NCBI RefSeq assembly: GCF_030698125.1
Contig: NZ_JAUYNV010000017.1
Span: 62,001-126,000, forward strand
Direction: 5' to 3'
Length of the DNA: 64,000 bases
Source: Methyloversatilis sp.
Lineage (GTDB): Bacteria > Pseudomonadota > Gammaproteobacteria > Burkholderiales > Rhodocyclaceae
The notes below the pieces were generated by a model, which saw only the letters and a list, made by a program, of their open reading frames with translations, was not told where the DNA came from and made no database searches. The translations under genes were made by a program, and so were the position numbers. This document shows, piece after piece, positions 27,329-40,041 of this stretch (the first letter of the stretch is position 1; the number at the start of each line of letters is the position of its first letter).

Positions 27329-28023
27329 CTGCGGCGCAGCTCCAGTGCCTTCGATTTGTAGAAGCCGCTCGACACATGCTGCGAGCGGCCGATGGTCATG
27401 CAGTCGAGCGCCGGCTCTTCGTCGATCAGCCGGTGCAGCAGGGTTTCGCGTACCGGTTCGATCGACGGCGCGCGATCTCCGCGCGGGAAGAACTTGCCGA
27501 TGAAGCGCATCGCTTCGAGCGCATGCGTGCTCGGCGGGAAGGTGAACTGGATCGAATGTTCGGTGCGCGCAGCGAGCCCGGACAGGACACGCACGGCGTC
27601 GTCGGCCCGGTAGTGGATCAGCGAATCCATGGCGACCACGTGGTCGAACCAGCCCAGCGCGGGATCCAGCATGTCGCCCGAACGGAAGTCGATCTCGCCG
27701 CCGTTCAGGTCTTCCGGCATGCGTTCGCGCGCCAGTTGCACCAGCGTGGGAGACAGGTCGATGGCCACCACGTGTGCGCCGCGCCGGGCCGCCTCGACCG
27801 CCAGCGCACCGGTGCCGCAGCCGGCGTCCAGCACCTTGCGGCCACGCAGGTCCTGCGGCAGCCAGTCGAGCAGTGTTGCGCGCATGCGGTCGCGCCCGGC
27901 GCGTACCGTTGCCCGCACGCGGCCCACCGGTGCGTCGGAGGTGAGACGCTTCCAGGCGTCGACCGCGGTGCGGTCGAAGTAGGTCTGGATCTGGCCGCGG
28001 CGATCTGTGTAAGAGCTGTTCAT
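27325..28023 (-). CDS. bchM: Mg-protoporphyrin IX O-methyltransferase
   Basis: 232 residues. The SAM-binding motif is GRKVLDAGCGTGALAVEAAR (about residues 64-83). The N-terminus QIQTYFDRTAVDAWKRLTSD and VRATVRAGRDRMRATLLDWL are specific to BchM. It methylates the C-13 propionate of Mg-protoporphyrin, making the substrate for AcsF. The start chosen is ATG 28023; an in-frame TTG at 28056 overlapping bchL is possible but lacks a ribosome site. Confidence 0.96.
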   Translation of the reverse strand: MNSSYTDRRGQIQTYFDRTAVDAWKRLTSDAPVGRVRATVRAGRDRMRATLLDWLPQDLRGRKVLDAGCGTGALAVEAARRGAHVVAIDLSPTLVQLARERMPEDLNGGEIDFRSGDMLDPALGWFDHVVAMDSLIHYRADDAVRVLSGLAARTEHSIQFTFPPSTHALEAMRFIGKFFPRGDRAPSIEPVRETLLHRLIDEEPALDCMTIGRSQHVSSGFYKSKALELRRR

Positions 28024-28048
28024 GGTGTCATCGGTCCCGTTCGAAGAC

Positions 28049-29026
<978 letters not shown>

Positions 29027-32000
29027 TCATGCGCTGACGGGCTGGAATACGCCCTCCAGACGGTCTTCCAGTTCTTCGCCAGCGGCCCGCAGCTTGGCCA
29101 GCATGGCCGCGTCGGGTTGCCAGTAGTCGCGGTCGTGGGCTTCGATCAGACGGTTTGCGAGCTTGGCGGCAGCGGTCGGATTGAGGCTGGCGAGCCGGTT
29201 GCGCATACCGTCGTCGAGCACGAAGGTCTGTGTCAGTTGCTGGTAGACCCACGGCGCAACCTGACCCGTCGTGGCCGACCAGCCCATGGTGTTGGTGATG
29301 TGGGTTTCGATCTGGCGCACGCCTTCGTAGCCGTGAGCGAGCATGCCCTCGTACCACTTCGGGTTGAGCATGCGGGTTCGTGTTTCCAGCGCCACCTGCT
29401 CCTGCAGCGAGCGCACGGCGCCGTCGCCCTTGGTCTGGTCGCCGATGTAGACCGGCGGCGTATGGCCGTTGCGCGCCACCTTGACCGCCTGCGTGATGCC
29501 GCCCAGCGTATCGAAGTAGTTGTCGACCGTGGTGACGCCGAGTTCGACCGAGTCGAGGTTCTGGTAGGTCAGCTGCACATCGGCGAGTGCGCTCTGCAGC
29601 AATGCGGTCTGCTGCGACGCGCGACCGGTGCGGCCGTAGGCGAAGCCCTTGCGGCGCGTGTAGGTTTCTGCGATTTCGTCCTCGTCCGACCAGCGGCTGC
29701 TTTCCACCAGGTTGTTCACGTTCGAGCCGTAGGCGCCTTCGGCATTGCCATAGACGCGCAGCGCGGCGATCTCCAGCGTGCAGCCGTGTTCCTGCTGATA
29801 GGCCAGCGCGTGCCGGCGGATCCAGTTCATCTCCAGCGGCTCGTCGGCGGTGGCGGCAAGCCAGGCCGCTTCGGCCAGCAGCTTGATCTGCAGCGGCATA
29901 AGGTCGCGGAAGATGCCGGACAGCGTGATCACCACATCGACGCGCGGGCGGCCCAGCTCTTCCAGCGGGATCAGCGTGGCACCGGCGATGCGGCCGTAGC
30001 TGTCGAAACGCGGCAGCGCACCCATCAGGGCGAGCGCCTGGGCGATCGGCGCACCTTCGTTCTTCAGGTTGTCGCTGCCCCACATGACCATGGCGATCGA
30101 TTCGGGCAACGGGAAACCGTCTTCGGTGTAGCGGTCGAGCAGGCGCTGTGCCTGCGCAGCACCGTCCTTCACCGCAAATGCACTCGGAATGCGGAACGGG
30201 TCGAAGCCGTGGATGTTGCGGCCGGTCGGCAGCACTGCCGGCGTGCGCAGGATGTCGCCGCCCGGTGCCGGGCGGATGTAGCGACCGTCGAGCGCCTGCA
30301 GCATCGCGGCCACTTCGGTGTCTTCCGCCAGCTTGCCGTTGATGTCGACCAGTTCGTTGAACAGTTCGACCGTGCTGTCGTCGCGCGGCAGCCCCGACAG
30401 CTTGAGTACCCGGTCGATGCTCAGGCCGGCCACCAGTGCCTCGATCGCACTGCGTTCCAGCTGCTGTCCGTGCGAGGCATCGGCCATCGACAGCAGCATG
30501 TCGACGCGTTCCGCCTCCGACGGTGCGCGCCCGGCCACGTGAAGGCCATGCGGGATGAGCGTGTATTCGAGCTCGAGCATCTGCTCGGCCAGCTTCATCA
30601 CGCGGGCGTCGGTACCGCCGGCGGGCGAAATGTCCCACAGCGGCTCGGCGGCGGTGAGGTCAAGTGCGGCGGCCTGCGCCTGCAGCACGACCGCGAGGTC
30701 GGCGCGCTCCGGCGATGCCGGTTCCATCGTGCGCCAGCGCTCGATGGACGTCTTCAGTTCGTTCAGACCCTTGTACAGACCGGCCTGCGCGATCGGCGGC
30801 GTGAGGTAGCTGATCAGCGTGGCACCGCAGCGGCGCTTGGCGATCGCGCCTTCCGACGGATTGTTGGAGGCGTACAGGTAGACGTTCGGCATGTCGCCGA
30901 TCAGGCGGTCCGGCCAGCAGTTGCCGCCCATGCCGCTCTGCTTGCCCGGCATGAATTCGAGTGCGCCGTGGGTACCGAAATGCAGCACGGCGTGCGCCTT
31001 GAAGTCTTCGCGCAGGTAGCGGTAGAAGGCGGAGAAGGCGTGCGTCGGCGACAGACCCTTTTCGAACAGCAGCCGCATCGGGTCACCTTCGTAACCGAAA
31101 GCCGGCTGCACCGCGATCAGGATGTTGCCGAACTGCTTGCCCAGCACCAGGATGGAACTGCCGTTGCTCAGCTGCTTGCCGGGCGCCGGGCCCCACTCGG
31201 CCTCGATTTCCTTCAGCCACGGTTCGCGCCGCACGTGGTCTTCGGCGCTGATCAGCGTATGCACATTGGCATCGGCACCGTATTTCGACGCATTGCCGAA
31301 CAGCACGCTGTCGCGCAGCGCATCGATGCTGTCGGGCAGGTCGACCTGGTAGCCCTGCTGCTTCATTCCCGTCAGGGTGTGGAACATCGATTCGAACACC
31401 GACAGATAGGCGGCTGTACCGACACTGCCCGCATTCGGCGGGAAGTTGAAAATGACGATGGCAACCTTGCGGTGGGCGCGTTCGCTGCGCTTGAGCGCCA
31501 CCAGCTTGTCGACCCGGGCGGCCAGTGTCTGCGCGCGCTCGGGGCAGCTGTGCATGTCCTGCTTGTTGTCCGCTGCAGTGAAGGTGCAGGCGTGATGGCA
31601 TCCGGTGCAGGTGACGCCGGGCGCGCCCGGGCGGCCGCCGAACACCATCGGGCTGGTCGCGCCGTCGAGTTCCGGGATGGCGACCATGATGGTGCTTTCG
31701 ACCGGCAGCAGGCCGCGATCCGACTCGCCCCACTGATCGAGTGTCTGGAACTCGACCGGGTGCGCCGCGACGTACGGTACGTCGAGCTGCGCGAGGATTT
31801 CCTCGGCCGCCTTGGCATCGTTGTAGGCGGGACCGCCGACCAGCGAAAAGCCGGTCAGCGACACGACCGCATCGACGATGCTGTGGCCGTCCTTCAAAAA
31901 GAACTGGTCGATCGCCGGGCGCGAGTCGAGTCCGGCGGCGAAGGCCGGTACCACGCGCAGGCCGCGCGCCTCGAGCGCGGCGATCACGCCGTCGTAGTGA

Positions 32001-32842
32001 CCGGCATTGCCCGACAGCAGGTAGGAGCGCAGCACGAGCACGCCAACCGTGCCGCGCAGTTCGCGACCGATCGGGTCGGGCAGCGCGGACGCTTCGTAGG
32101 CAAAGCGACCCGGCATGCGCGGGTGGTACACACCGACTTCCGGGTATTCGATCGGCGGCTGAACCTTGATCTTGCCGCGCAGTTCCTTGCGCGGGCCATC
32201 GGCACCGCGGTCGACGACGTGGCGCAACAGGTTCAGCACGTTCTCGTCCGAGCCGCCGAGCCAGTATTGCAGCGTCACGAAGTAGGCGCGCACATCCTGG
32301 GCGGTGCCGGGAATGAAGCGCAGCATCTGCGGGATGCGGCGCAGCGTCTTCATCTGGGCCGCACCGCCGGTGGCAGTCTTGCTCTTGTTGCCACGCAGGC
32401 GCTTGAGCAGCGCCATCGGGCCGCTGGCCGGCTTGTCCATGTCGAACTGGCCGAGACGGGTCAGCTTCACGACTTCGCTGGCCGATGCCATGCAGATCAT
32501 GGCGTCGCAGTTGTCGCGACGCGCACGCAGGTCGTCGAGGATGGGCAGGAAGTGGTCTTCCAGGAACAGCATGCCGCAGACGATGATGTCTGCGCTGGCG
32601 ATGTCTGCCTTGACGCGGGCGATCGCCGACTCGTTGCCGGCGTACTCCGACGCGGCGTGCAGGCTCACGGTCAGACCCGGAAACTCGCGCGACAGACGCG
32701 GCCGGGCGCGTTCGACCGCGCTCGCAAGATGGGTGTCCATCGTGACGATCACGATGCTGATGGGCTGCCGGGTGACCGCCGAGGCAGCGCTCGTATCGAC
32801 GGCACGTTTTCTCAGCATCGATGGAAGTCCGATGGAGGTCAT
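29027..32842 (-). CDS. bchH: Magnesium chelatase large porphyrin-binding subunit
   Basis: 1271 residues, the CobN/BchH family. It binds protoporphyrin IX and, with BchI/BchD, inserts Mg2+. Typical stretches: SADIIVCGMLFLEDHFLPIL near residue 85, GAPGVTCTGCHHACTFTAAD near 410, HFGTHGALEFMPGKQSGMGG and NWIRRHALAYQQEHGCTLEI. Length and termini are normal. The start ATG 32842 is the first in frame with a reasonable upstream GGAG-poor site. It sits between bchB (54-bp gap) and bchL. Confidence 0.98.
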   Translation of the reverse strand: MTSIGLPSMLRKRAVDTSAASAVTRQPISIVIVTMDTHLASAVERARPRLSREFPGLTVSLHAASEYAGNESAIARVKADIASADIIVCGMLFLEDHFLPILDDLRARRDNCDAMICMASASEVVKLTRLGQFDMDKPASGPMALLKRLRGNKSKTATGGAAQMKTLRRIPQMLRFIPGTAQDVRAYFVTLQYWLGGSDENVLNLLRHVVDRGADGPRKELRGKIKVQPPIEYPEVGVYHPRMPGRFAYEASALPDPIGRELRGTVGVLVLRSYLLSGNAGHYDGVIAALEARGLRVVPAFAAGLDSRPAIDQFFLKDGHSIVDAVVSLTGFSLVGGPAYNDAKAAEEILAQLDVPYVAAHPVEFQTLDQWGESDRGLLPVESTIMVAIPELDGATSPMVFGGRPGAPGVTCTGCHHACTFTAADNKQDMHSCPERAQTLAARVDKLVALKRSERAHRKVAIVIFNFPPNAGSVGTAAYLSVFESMFHTLTGMKQQGYQVDLPDSIDALRDSVLFGNASKYGADANVHTLISAEDHVRREPWLKEIEAEWGPAPGKQLSNGSSILVLGKQFGNILIAVQPAFGYEGDPMRLLFEKGLSPTHAFSAFYRYLREDFKAHAVLHFGTHGALEFMPGKQSGMGGNCWPDRLIGDMPNVYLYASNNPSEGAIAKRRCGATLISYLTPPIAQAGLYKGLNELKTSIERWRTMEPASPERADLAVVLQAQAAALDLTAAEPLWDISPAGGTDARVMKLAEQMLELEYTLIPHGLHVAGRAPSEAERVDMLLSMADASHGQQLERSAIEALVAGLSIDRVLKLSGLPRDDSTVELFNELVDINGKLAEDTEVAAMLQALDGRYIRPAPGGDILRTPAVLPTGRNIHGFDPFRIPSAFAVKDGAAQAQRLLDRYTEDGFPLPESIAMVMWGSDNLKNEGAPIAQALALMGALPRFDSYGRIAGATLIPLEELGRPRVDVVITLSGIFRDLMPLQIKLLAEAAWLAATADEPLEMNWIRRHALAYQQEHGCTLEIAALRVYGNAEGAYGSNVNNLVESSRWSDEDEIAETYTRRKGFAYGRTGRASQQTALLQSALADVQLTYQNLDSVELGVTTVDNYFDTLGGITQAVKVARNGHTPPVYIGDQTKGDGAVRSLQEQVALETRTRMLNPKWYEGMLAHGYEGVRQIETHITNTMGWSATTGQVAPWVYQQLTQTFVLDDGMRNRLASLNPTAAAKLANRLIEAHDRDYWQPDAAMLAKLRAAGEELEDRLEGVFQPVSA

Positions 32843-32896
32843 GCGTCGATCACTCTGTCGTGACGTGCGGCGCGCACGAAGTCGGCGGACACGGAT

Positions 32897-34537
32897 TCAG
32901 CGTCCATAGTGAGCTTTGGCATCGTAGAGCGTCTCCACCGTGATCGTTGCCAGACCGTGTTCGCGTGCGAAGGCTTCGGTATTGCGCTTGGCCTTGCCAC
33001 GCACGAAGAACGGAATCTTTTTCAGCTCGCGTTCGCCGTCTTCGCTCCAGGTCGGCTCGCCCGCGGCGGCGATGACGGGTTCGGGTGTCGCGACCGAAGC
33101 CGCAACCGGTTCGACGGGGGCGACGGCATCAGGCGCTGCAGCGTGTCGTGCGTCGCGAGCGACGGCCGGCAGATGGGACGCCGCTGCGTCATCGTGGAAT
33201 TCGAAGTCGTCGCGGAACATCTGCAGCAGATGTTCTTCAAGACCCATCACCAGCGGATGGACCCAGGTATCGAAAATGACGTTGGCGCCTTCGAAGCCGT
33301 ACACCGGGCTGTAGCGCGCCGGTACGTCCTGCACGTGGATCGGGATCGAAATCACCGCGCACGCGACGCCGAGACGTTTGGCGATGTGGCGCTCCATCTG
33401 GGTGCCGAGCACCAGTTCCGGTGACGCAGCACCGATGGCCTGTTCCACTTCGAGGTAGTCGTCGCTGATCAGCGCCTCGACATCGTAGAGTTTCGCGGCA
33501 TCGCGCACGTCGCGCGCGAATTCGCGGCTGTAGGTGCCCAGGCCGACAACGGTGAAGCCCATTTCTTCCCTGGCGATGCGTGCGGCAGCGATGGCGTGGG
33601 TCGCATCACCGAAGATGAACACGCGCTTGCCGGTGAGGTAGGTCGAATCGACCGAGCGTGCATACCAGGGCATGCGCGACAGCGAGGACGAAAAGCCCGC
33701 AACGCCCGGCTGTTCGGAAGCCAGCAAGGCCGACGCATCGATGCCTGCCAGCTGTGCGACTTCGGCGATGAAGTCGCGCGTGGCGCCGACACCCATCGGA
33801 ATGACGCGGGTGGCCGGCATGCCGAAATTGCGCTGCAGCCACGACGCGGTCGTGCGCGACACTTCGGGGTAGAGGTCGATGTTGAAGTCAGCTTCGGGCA
33901 GGCGACGGATATCGTCCGGCGACGCACCGAGCGGCGCGATCACATTGACGTCTATGCCCAGCAGGTCGAGCAGCCGGCGGATTTCCTGCACGTCGTCGCG
34001 GCAGCGGAAGCCGAGCACGGTCGGGCCGAGCAGGTTGGCGCGCGGGCGGCGACCTTCGGCGCGTGCCGGACGCGGCGTGCCCGGCGGCGGCACCTGATCG
34101 GCGAGCAGCGCACGCACCACGTGATAGAAGGTTTCGGCTGCGCCCCAGTTCTCCTTCTTCGAGTAGGACGGCAGTTCGAGCGGGATGACCGGGATCGGCA
34201 GGTTCATGCCGCACGCCAGCGAGCCGGACTGATCCTGGATCAGTTCGGCGGTGCAGGACTCGCCGACCAGCAGCGCCTTCGGCTTGAAGCGTTCATACGC
34301 TTCGGCCACGGCGGTCTTGACCAGATCGGCGGTACTGCCGCCCAGGTCACGCGCCTGGAAGGTGGTGTAGGTCACCGGCGGGCGGCGGTCCTGACGCTCG
34401 ATCATCGTGAACAGCAGGTCGGCGTAGGTGTCGCCCTGCGGGGCGTGCAGCACGTAATGCACGTCGCGCATCGAGGTGGCAATCCGCATGGCGCCCACGT
34501 GAGGCGGTCCTTCGTAGGTCCACAAGGTCAGTTGCAT
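32897..34537 (-). CDS. bchB: Light-independent protochlorophyllide reductase subunit B
   Basis: 546 residues. The start [20 protein letters not shown] with GAGGAGC upstream fixes ATG 34537. NifK-like core: [20 protein letters not shown] carries cluster-region Cys, and [20 protein letters not shown] is typical. The C-terminal light-independent reductase domain ([20 protein letters not shown], about residues 497-546) follows an Ala/Pro/Val-rich linker of about 35 residues. Forms the BchN2B2 heterotetramer. Confidence 0.97.
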   Translation of the reverse strand: MQLTLWTYEGPPHVGAMRIATSMRDVHYVLHAPQGDTYADLLFTMIERQDRRPPVTYTTFQARDLGGSTADLVKTAVAEAYERFKPKALLVGESCTAELIQDQSGSLACGMNLPIPVIPLELPSYSKKENWGAAETFYHVVRALLADQVPPPGTPRPARAEGRRPRANLLGPTVLGFRCRDDVQEIRRLLDLLGIDVNVIAPLGASPDDIRRLPEADFNIDLYPEVSRTTASWLQRNFGMPATRVIPMGVGATRDFIAEVAQLAGIDASALLASEQPGVAGFSSSLSRMPWYARSVDSTYLTGKRVFIFGDATHAIAAARIAREEMGFTVVGLGTYSREFARDVRDAAKLYDVEALISDDYLEVEQAIGAASPELVLGTQMERHIAKRLGVACAVISIPIHVQDVPARYSPVYGFEGANVIFDTWVHPLVMGLEEHLLQMFRDDFEFHDDAAASHLPAVARDARHAAAPDAVAPVEPVAASVATPEPVIAAAGEPTWSEDGERELKKIPFFVRGKAKRNTEAFAREHGLATITVETLYDAKAHYGR

Positions 34538-34547
34538 CAGTTGCTCC

Positions 34548-36420
<1,873 letters not shown>

Positions 36421-36510
36421 TACATCATGATTGACACGCGAACAACCTGCAGCCGGATTGTCATGAAGCGCGATGAATGGTCGCCGCAAAGCGTTGATGG
36501 CGTTCGATAC

Positions 36511-36528
36511 TGACAAGTAAACTTGACA
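36511..36528. promoter_or_regulatory. Near-perfect PpsR site upstream of aerR-ppsR
   Basis: TGACAAGTAAACTTGACA: an inverted repeat with TGA-N12-ACA, one base away from the TGT-N12-ACA consensus. A TTGACA overlaps its right half (36524-36529). Position about 180 bp upstream of aerR suggests autoregulation of aerR-ppsR by PpsR. Confidence 0.6.
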
Positions 36529-36710
36529 GTTGCCCTTGACGCGAACTATCTCTATAAGCTGGTTGCTCTTGTGATGGGTGCCTCCATGGGCTGCGCGCCG
36601 GGGTAAGTGCTGTACGAAGTCATTAAAAGCACGGCCGTTCCTTGCTTCCCTGCCATGCCGCGGGACGCCTGAGTCGGAGCCGGCAAAACACAAACACCAA
36701 AGGACGAGAG

Positions 36711-37625
36711 ATGGCCGGAAGAGCGCAGGAAGACGCCGGCAAGGCGCGCACGACGGGAGAGTACTGGTCGGACACGGATGCACTTCAGCGAAGCCCTCCG
36801 CAATCAGGCATTCACAACGGCGGGGAACTTGTTTTTCCGGTGGATGACTGGATGGGCGATCTTGCCCGTACCATCGAAGCTGAAATCATTCCGCGCCTCA
36901 TGCTCGCGCACGGCGGCGCCGACCCCTCGGCACCGCAGGTCGCCTGTGAAAGCCCGGCACCGTCTTCGCCGGAGGTGGTCGAGTTCGCGAATCTGGTTCT
37001 CGCGCAGGACGCGCGCGTCGCGCGCACGTGGGTGGAGGCGGTACGCGCACGTGGCGCGTCGCCCGACACGATTTTTCTTGAGTTGCTGGCGCCGGCCGCA
37101 CGGCGACTCGGCGAATTGTGGGAAGCGGACCTGTGTGACTTCACGCAGGTGACGCTCGGTCTGTGGCGGATCCAGCAGGTGGTGCATGAGTTGGGTCCGA
37201 GCTTCCGCCCGGACGCCCCGTTCGCGCCGAATGGCCGCAGGGTGCTACTGTCTGCGGCACCGGGGGACCAGCACACGCTGGGCCTGTTGATGGTCGGTGA
37301 ATTTTTCCGCAACAGTGGCTGGGAAGTCTGTGCCGAAGCATCCGGCCGCAGCCTCGATCTGGTGCTGGCGGCGCAGAATGAGTGGTTCGATGTGCTGGGT
37401 TTTTCGGTCGGTAGCGAAGCACGCATCGAACCTTTGAAGCGGCTGATCGAAGCGGTGCGTCTGGCGTCCCGCAATCGCGACCTGATCGTGATGGTGGGTG
37501 GCCCGATCTTTGTCGAACACCCGGAGTGGGTGGCACTGGTGGGTGCGGATGCGACCGCTAGTGATGCAAAAGACGCTGTGCGGCGCGCTGACGCCATGGT
37601 GCCGCTGCGATGTACGCAGGGCTGA
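36711..37625 (+). CDS. aerR: B12-binding light-responsive anti-repressor, AerR/PpaA family
   Basis: 304 residues. The N-terminal third is poorly conserved; a helical region (about 95-165, FLELLAPAARRLGELWEADL) is followed by a cobalamin-binding domain with GDQHTLGLLMVGEFFRNSGW, where D-x-H-x-x-G supplies the axial His (about residue 186). AerR binds a cobalamin and antagonises PpsR/CrtJ. Its place just before ppsR is the usual arrangement. Start ATG 36711, with AGGACGAGAG upstream; a shorter form could begin at ATG 36844 (MDDWMGDLARTIEAEIIPRL after a Val), as AerR is known in long and short forms elsewhere. Confidence 0.92.
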   Translation: MAGRAQEDAGKARTTGEYWSDTDALQRSPPQSGIHNGGELVFPVDDWMGDLARTIEAEIIPRLMLAHGGADPSAPQVACESPAPSSPEVVEFANLVLAQDARVARTWVEAVRARGASPDTIFLELLAPAARRLGELWEADLCDFTQVTLGLWRIQQVVHELGPSFRPDAPFAPNGRRVLLSAAPGDQHTLGLLMVGEFFRNSGWEVCAEASGRSLDLVLAAQNEWFDVLGFSVGSEARIEPLKRLIEAVRLASRNRDLIVMVGGPIFVEHPEWVALVGADATASDAKDAVRRADAMVPLRCTQG

Positions 37626-37647
37626 ACCGGTTTGACGAGGTGAACGA

Positions 37648-39135
37648 TTGGGATTGGAGCAGGAGCGCAGTGAGTTTTCCAGAATCGACGGGAAGTGGGG
37701 GGCTGCCAACGTGAAGCCGTTTGAATCGCCCCTCCTATCGTTCGGAGGCGTCGATGCCAACTCCACAGCGAAACTCATCGCCGCTGCGTCGGATCTGGCG
37801 CTGGTGGTGGACAAGCAGGGCATCATCCGCGATGTAGCCTTCGGCAACGACGAGCTGGTGCCCGATGGGTACGAGGGCTGGGTCGGCCGACGCTGGACCG
37901 ACATCGTGACGGTCGAAAGCCGCGCCAAGGTCGAGGCCCTGCTGATCGATGCTTCGGCCGAGGCCGCCCAGAAGTGGCGGCACGTGAATCATCCGGTATC
38001 CGGCGGCATCGACATGCCGGTACTGTATTCGGCCATCAAGGTCGGGCACGAAGGCCGGGTTGTCGCGTTCGGCCGCGATCTGCGCTCCCTGTCGTCGCTG
38101 CAGCAGCGACTGGTCGACGCGCAGCAGTCGATCGAGCGTGACTACGCCAAGCTGCGGCAACTGGAAACCCGCTATCGCCTGCTGTTCCAGATGACATCGG
38201 AAGCGGTGCTCATCGTCGAGGCCGGCAGTCAGCGCGTCATGGAAGCCAATCCGGCGGCGCTCCGCCTGCTCGGTCCGTCCCCCAAGGGCCTGGTCGGGCG
38301 TACCTTTCCGGAAGGATTCGACGAAGCCGGCATGCAGTCGGCACAGGATCTGCTGGCCAGTGTCAGGGCGGCCGGTCGCGCTGACGACGTGCGCGTGCGC
38401 CTGGCCGATGACGGACGCGAGCTGCAGGTCGCCGCATCGCTGGTCAGGCAGGACAACGCGGCGCTCTTTCTCGTGCGCCTTTCGCCACGTGCCGTCGAAC
38501 ACACGACCTCGGGTCTGCATCAGGCCCTGCTGGACGTGATGGAGCACGTGCCGGACGGCTTTGTACTGACGGATGAATCGGGCCATATCCTGACGGCCAA
38601 CCACGCCTTTCTCGATCTTTCCCAGCTGGCGTCCGTCGAGCAGGCGCGTGGCGAGCCGCTTGAACGCTGGCTGGGCCGCCCCGGAGTCGATTTCAAGGTG
38701 TTGATGGTCAACCTGCGCCAGCACGGGTCGGTCAGGCTTTTTTCCACCCTGGTTCGTGGTGAACATGGCTCGGATGTGGAAGTCGAAATTTCGGCCGTGT
38801 CGGTCCCGCATGGCGAAACGCCTTGTCTGGGCTTCACGGTGCGTGGCATCAGCCGGCGTATCGAAGCGGATCCCCGGATGGGTCGCGAACTGCCCAGGTC
38901 GGTCGAACAGCTGACCGGACTGGTCGGCCGCGTGTCGCTGAAGGAACTGGTGCGCGAATCGACCGACCTGATCGAGAAGCTGTGCATCGAGGCGGCGCTC
39001 GAACTGACGCATGACAACCGAGCATCGGCAGCCGAAATGCTCGGCCTGAGCCGGCAAAGTCTGTACGTGAAACTGCGCCGCTACAGCATTGGTGATCTCA
39101 ACGCCGAGCACGAAGACATCGAAACGGAAGACTAG
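37648..39135 (+). CDS. ppsR: Transcriptional repressor PpsR/CrtJ
   Basis: 495 residues if TTG 37648 (GAGG seven bases upstream) is used; 474 if GTG 37711, whose N-terminus (VKPFESPLLSFGGVDANSTA) looks more like the family. PAS-like regions lie at about 40-140, 170-280 and 295-400, and a C-terminal Fis-type helix-turn-helix at about 445-485 (LTHDNRASAAEMLGLSRQSL). The conserved redox Cys precedes it (IEKLCIEAALEL). It represses bch, crt and light-harvesting genes under oxygen by binding TGT-N12-ACA. The stop TAG at 39133-39135 uses TA of the host and G of the inserted IS element. Confidence 0.95.
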   Translation: MGLEQERSEFSRIDGKWGAANVKPFESPLLSFGGVDANSTAKLIAAASDLALVVDKQGIIRDVAFGNDELVPDGYEGWVGRRWTDIVTVESRAKVEALLIDASAEAAQKWRHVNHPVSGGIDMPVLYSAIKVGHEGRVVAFGRDLRSLSSLQQRLVDAQQSIERDYAKLRQLETRYRLLFQMTSEAVLIVEAGSQRVMEANPAALRLLGPSPKGLVGRTFPEGFDEAGMQSAQDLLASVRAAGRADDVRVRLADDGRELQVAASLVRQDNAALFLVRLSPRAVEHTTSGLHQALLDVMEHVPDGFVLTDESGHILTANHAFLDLSQLASVEQARGEPLERWLGRPGVDFKVLMVNLRQHGSVRLFSTLVRGEHGSDVEVEISAVSVPHGETPCLGFTVRGISRRIEADPRMGRELPRSVEQLTGLVGRVSLKELVRESTDLIEKLCIEAALELTHDNRASAAEMLGLSRQSLYVKLRRYSIGDLNAEHEDIETED

Positions 39136-40041
39136 GGTCTGTTCTCAATTATGCCAACCAGACGAATGCGCAAGCGAGATGAACGAAGGACAGGAAGGAC
39201 TGAGCGAGTTTGTCGTATCGCGTGGCGATGCGTCTGAATTGCTTGATGCGGTTGAAGAAGCGCTCGACCAGATTTCGATCTTTGTAGAGATGGCGATCGA
39301 ACCCACGAGGGTTGAGTCGGTTGGAGCGAGGTGGAATGACCGCCTGGCTGCCTTGCGCCGTGATGATTTCGACAAAGGCATCCGAGTCGTAGCCCTTGTC
39401 GGCCACAATGAACTCGGCAAGCTGATCTTTGATCAGTGCGGCCGCTTGCCCAATATCGGAGATCTGGCCTGCCGTGAGAATGACTCTCGTTGGATTGCCC
39501 AAGGAATCCACTGCCACATGCAGCTTGGTGGTCAATCCACCCCGGGAGCGGCCGATTTGCTGGTCGCCCGCTTTTTTTGGGCGCCGGCAGAATGTTGGTG
39601 CGCGCGCACGATCGTCGAGTCGAGGAACAGATGCTCCATGTCGGCCTCACTGCGCAGCGCTGTGGCGACCCGCTCCCACACCCCTTTCTCGCGCCAGCGC
39701 GAGAAGCGAACGAAGGTCCGATGCCAATGCCCCAGTTCCTCCGGCAGATCGCGCCACGGACTGCCTGTACGCATGATCCACAACACCGCTTCGACGAAGC
39801 GCCGATTGTCCTTGGCCGTGACGCCACGGTCGGTCGCCTTGCCGGGCAACAGTTGCTCAATGCGCTCCCATTGGTCATCGCGCAGCATCTTCCGATCCAT
39901 CCTGACATCAGCCCAAAAGTCAGGATATGACCAGATTCAGGCCGCTGTGAACAGTCCCCTGCTATGCCTTTGACCGTGAACGACTTTTTCGATGGCGCTT
40001 CCATTTGGCATACCGTTAATTCGACAAATGAGAACACGCCC
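39135..40041. mobile_element. IS5-family (IS427-like) insertion sequence, 907 bp
   Basis: Ends are imperfect inverted repeats: left GGGTCTGTTCTCAATT (39135-39150) and right, read inward, GGGCGTGTTCTCATTT (40026-40041), 13 of 16 matching. It is flanked by a 2-bp TA duplication (39133-39134 and 40042-40043), as expected for this group. The single transposase is split in two frames joined by a slippery run. Base composition is lower in GC than the PGC. It is inserted exactly at the meeting point of ppsR and the histidine kinase gene and appears complete. Confidence 0.9.
39149..39900 (-). CDS. IS5-family transposase made by -1 frameshifting
   Basis: Frame A (39900-39532) begins MDRKMLRDDQWERIEQLLPG, DUF4096-like, and carries the first catalytic Asp in HLFLDSTIVRAHQHSAGAQK. 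Frame B (ending 39149) supplies GDQQIGRSRGGLTTKLHVAV, the second Asp in FIVADKGYDSDAF and the Glu in LVERFFNRIKQFRRIATRYD. The frames meet at a run of seven A on the minus strand (39578-39572, CAAAAAAAG), a classical A-AAA-AAG slippery site; total length is consistent with one -1 shift, giving about 250 residues. All DDE residues are present, so the element may be active. Confidence 0.88.

Noticed and set aside
29117-32863. A 1248-codon open frame on the plus strand antisense to bchH
   Set aside because: It is the GC-driven mirror of bchH; the protein is Arg/His/Gln-rich with no domain, while the minus strand encodes an unmistakable BchH.
39132-40037. A single 301-codon frame spanning the IS
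   Set aside because: It is a third-frame shadow; the transposase motifs are split between the other two frames joined by the slippery run.
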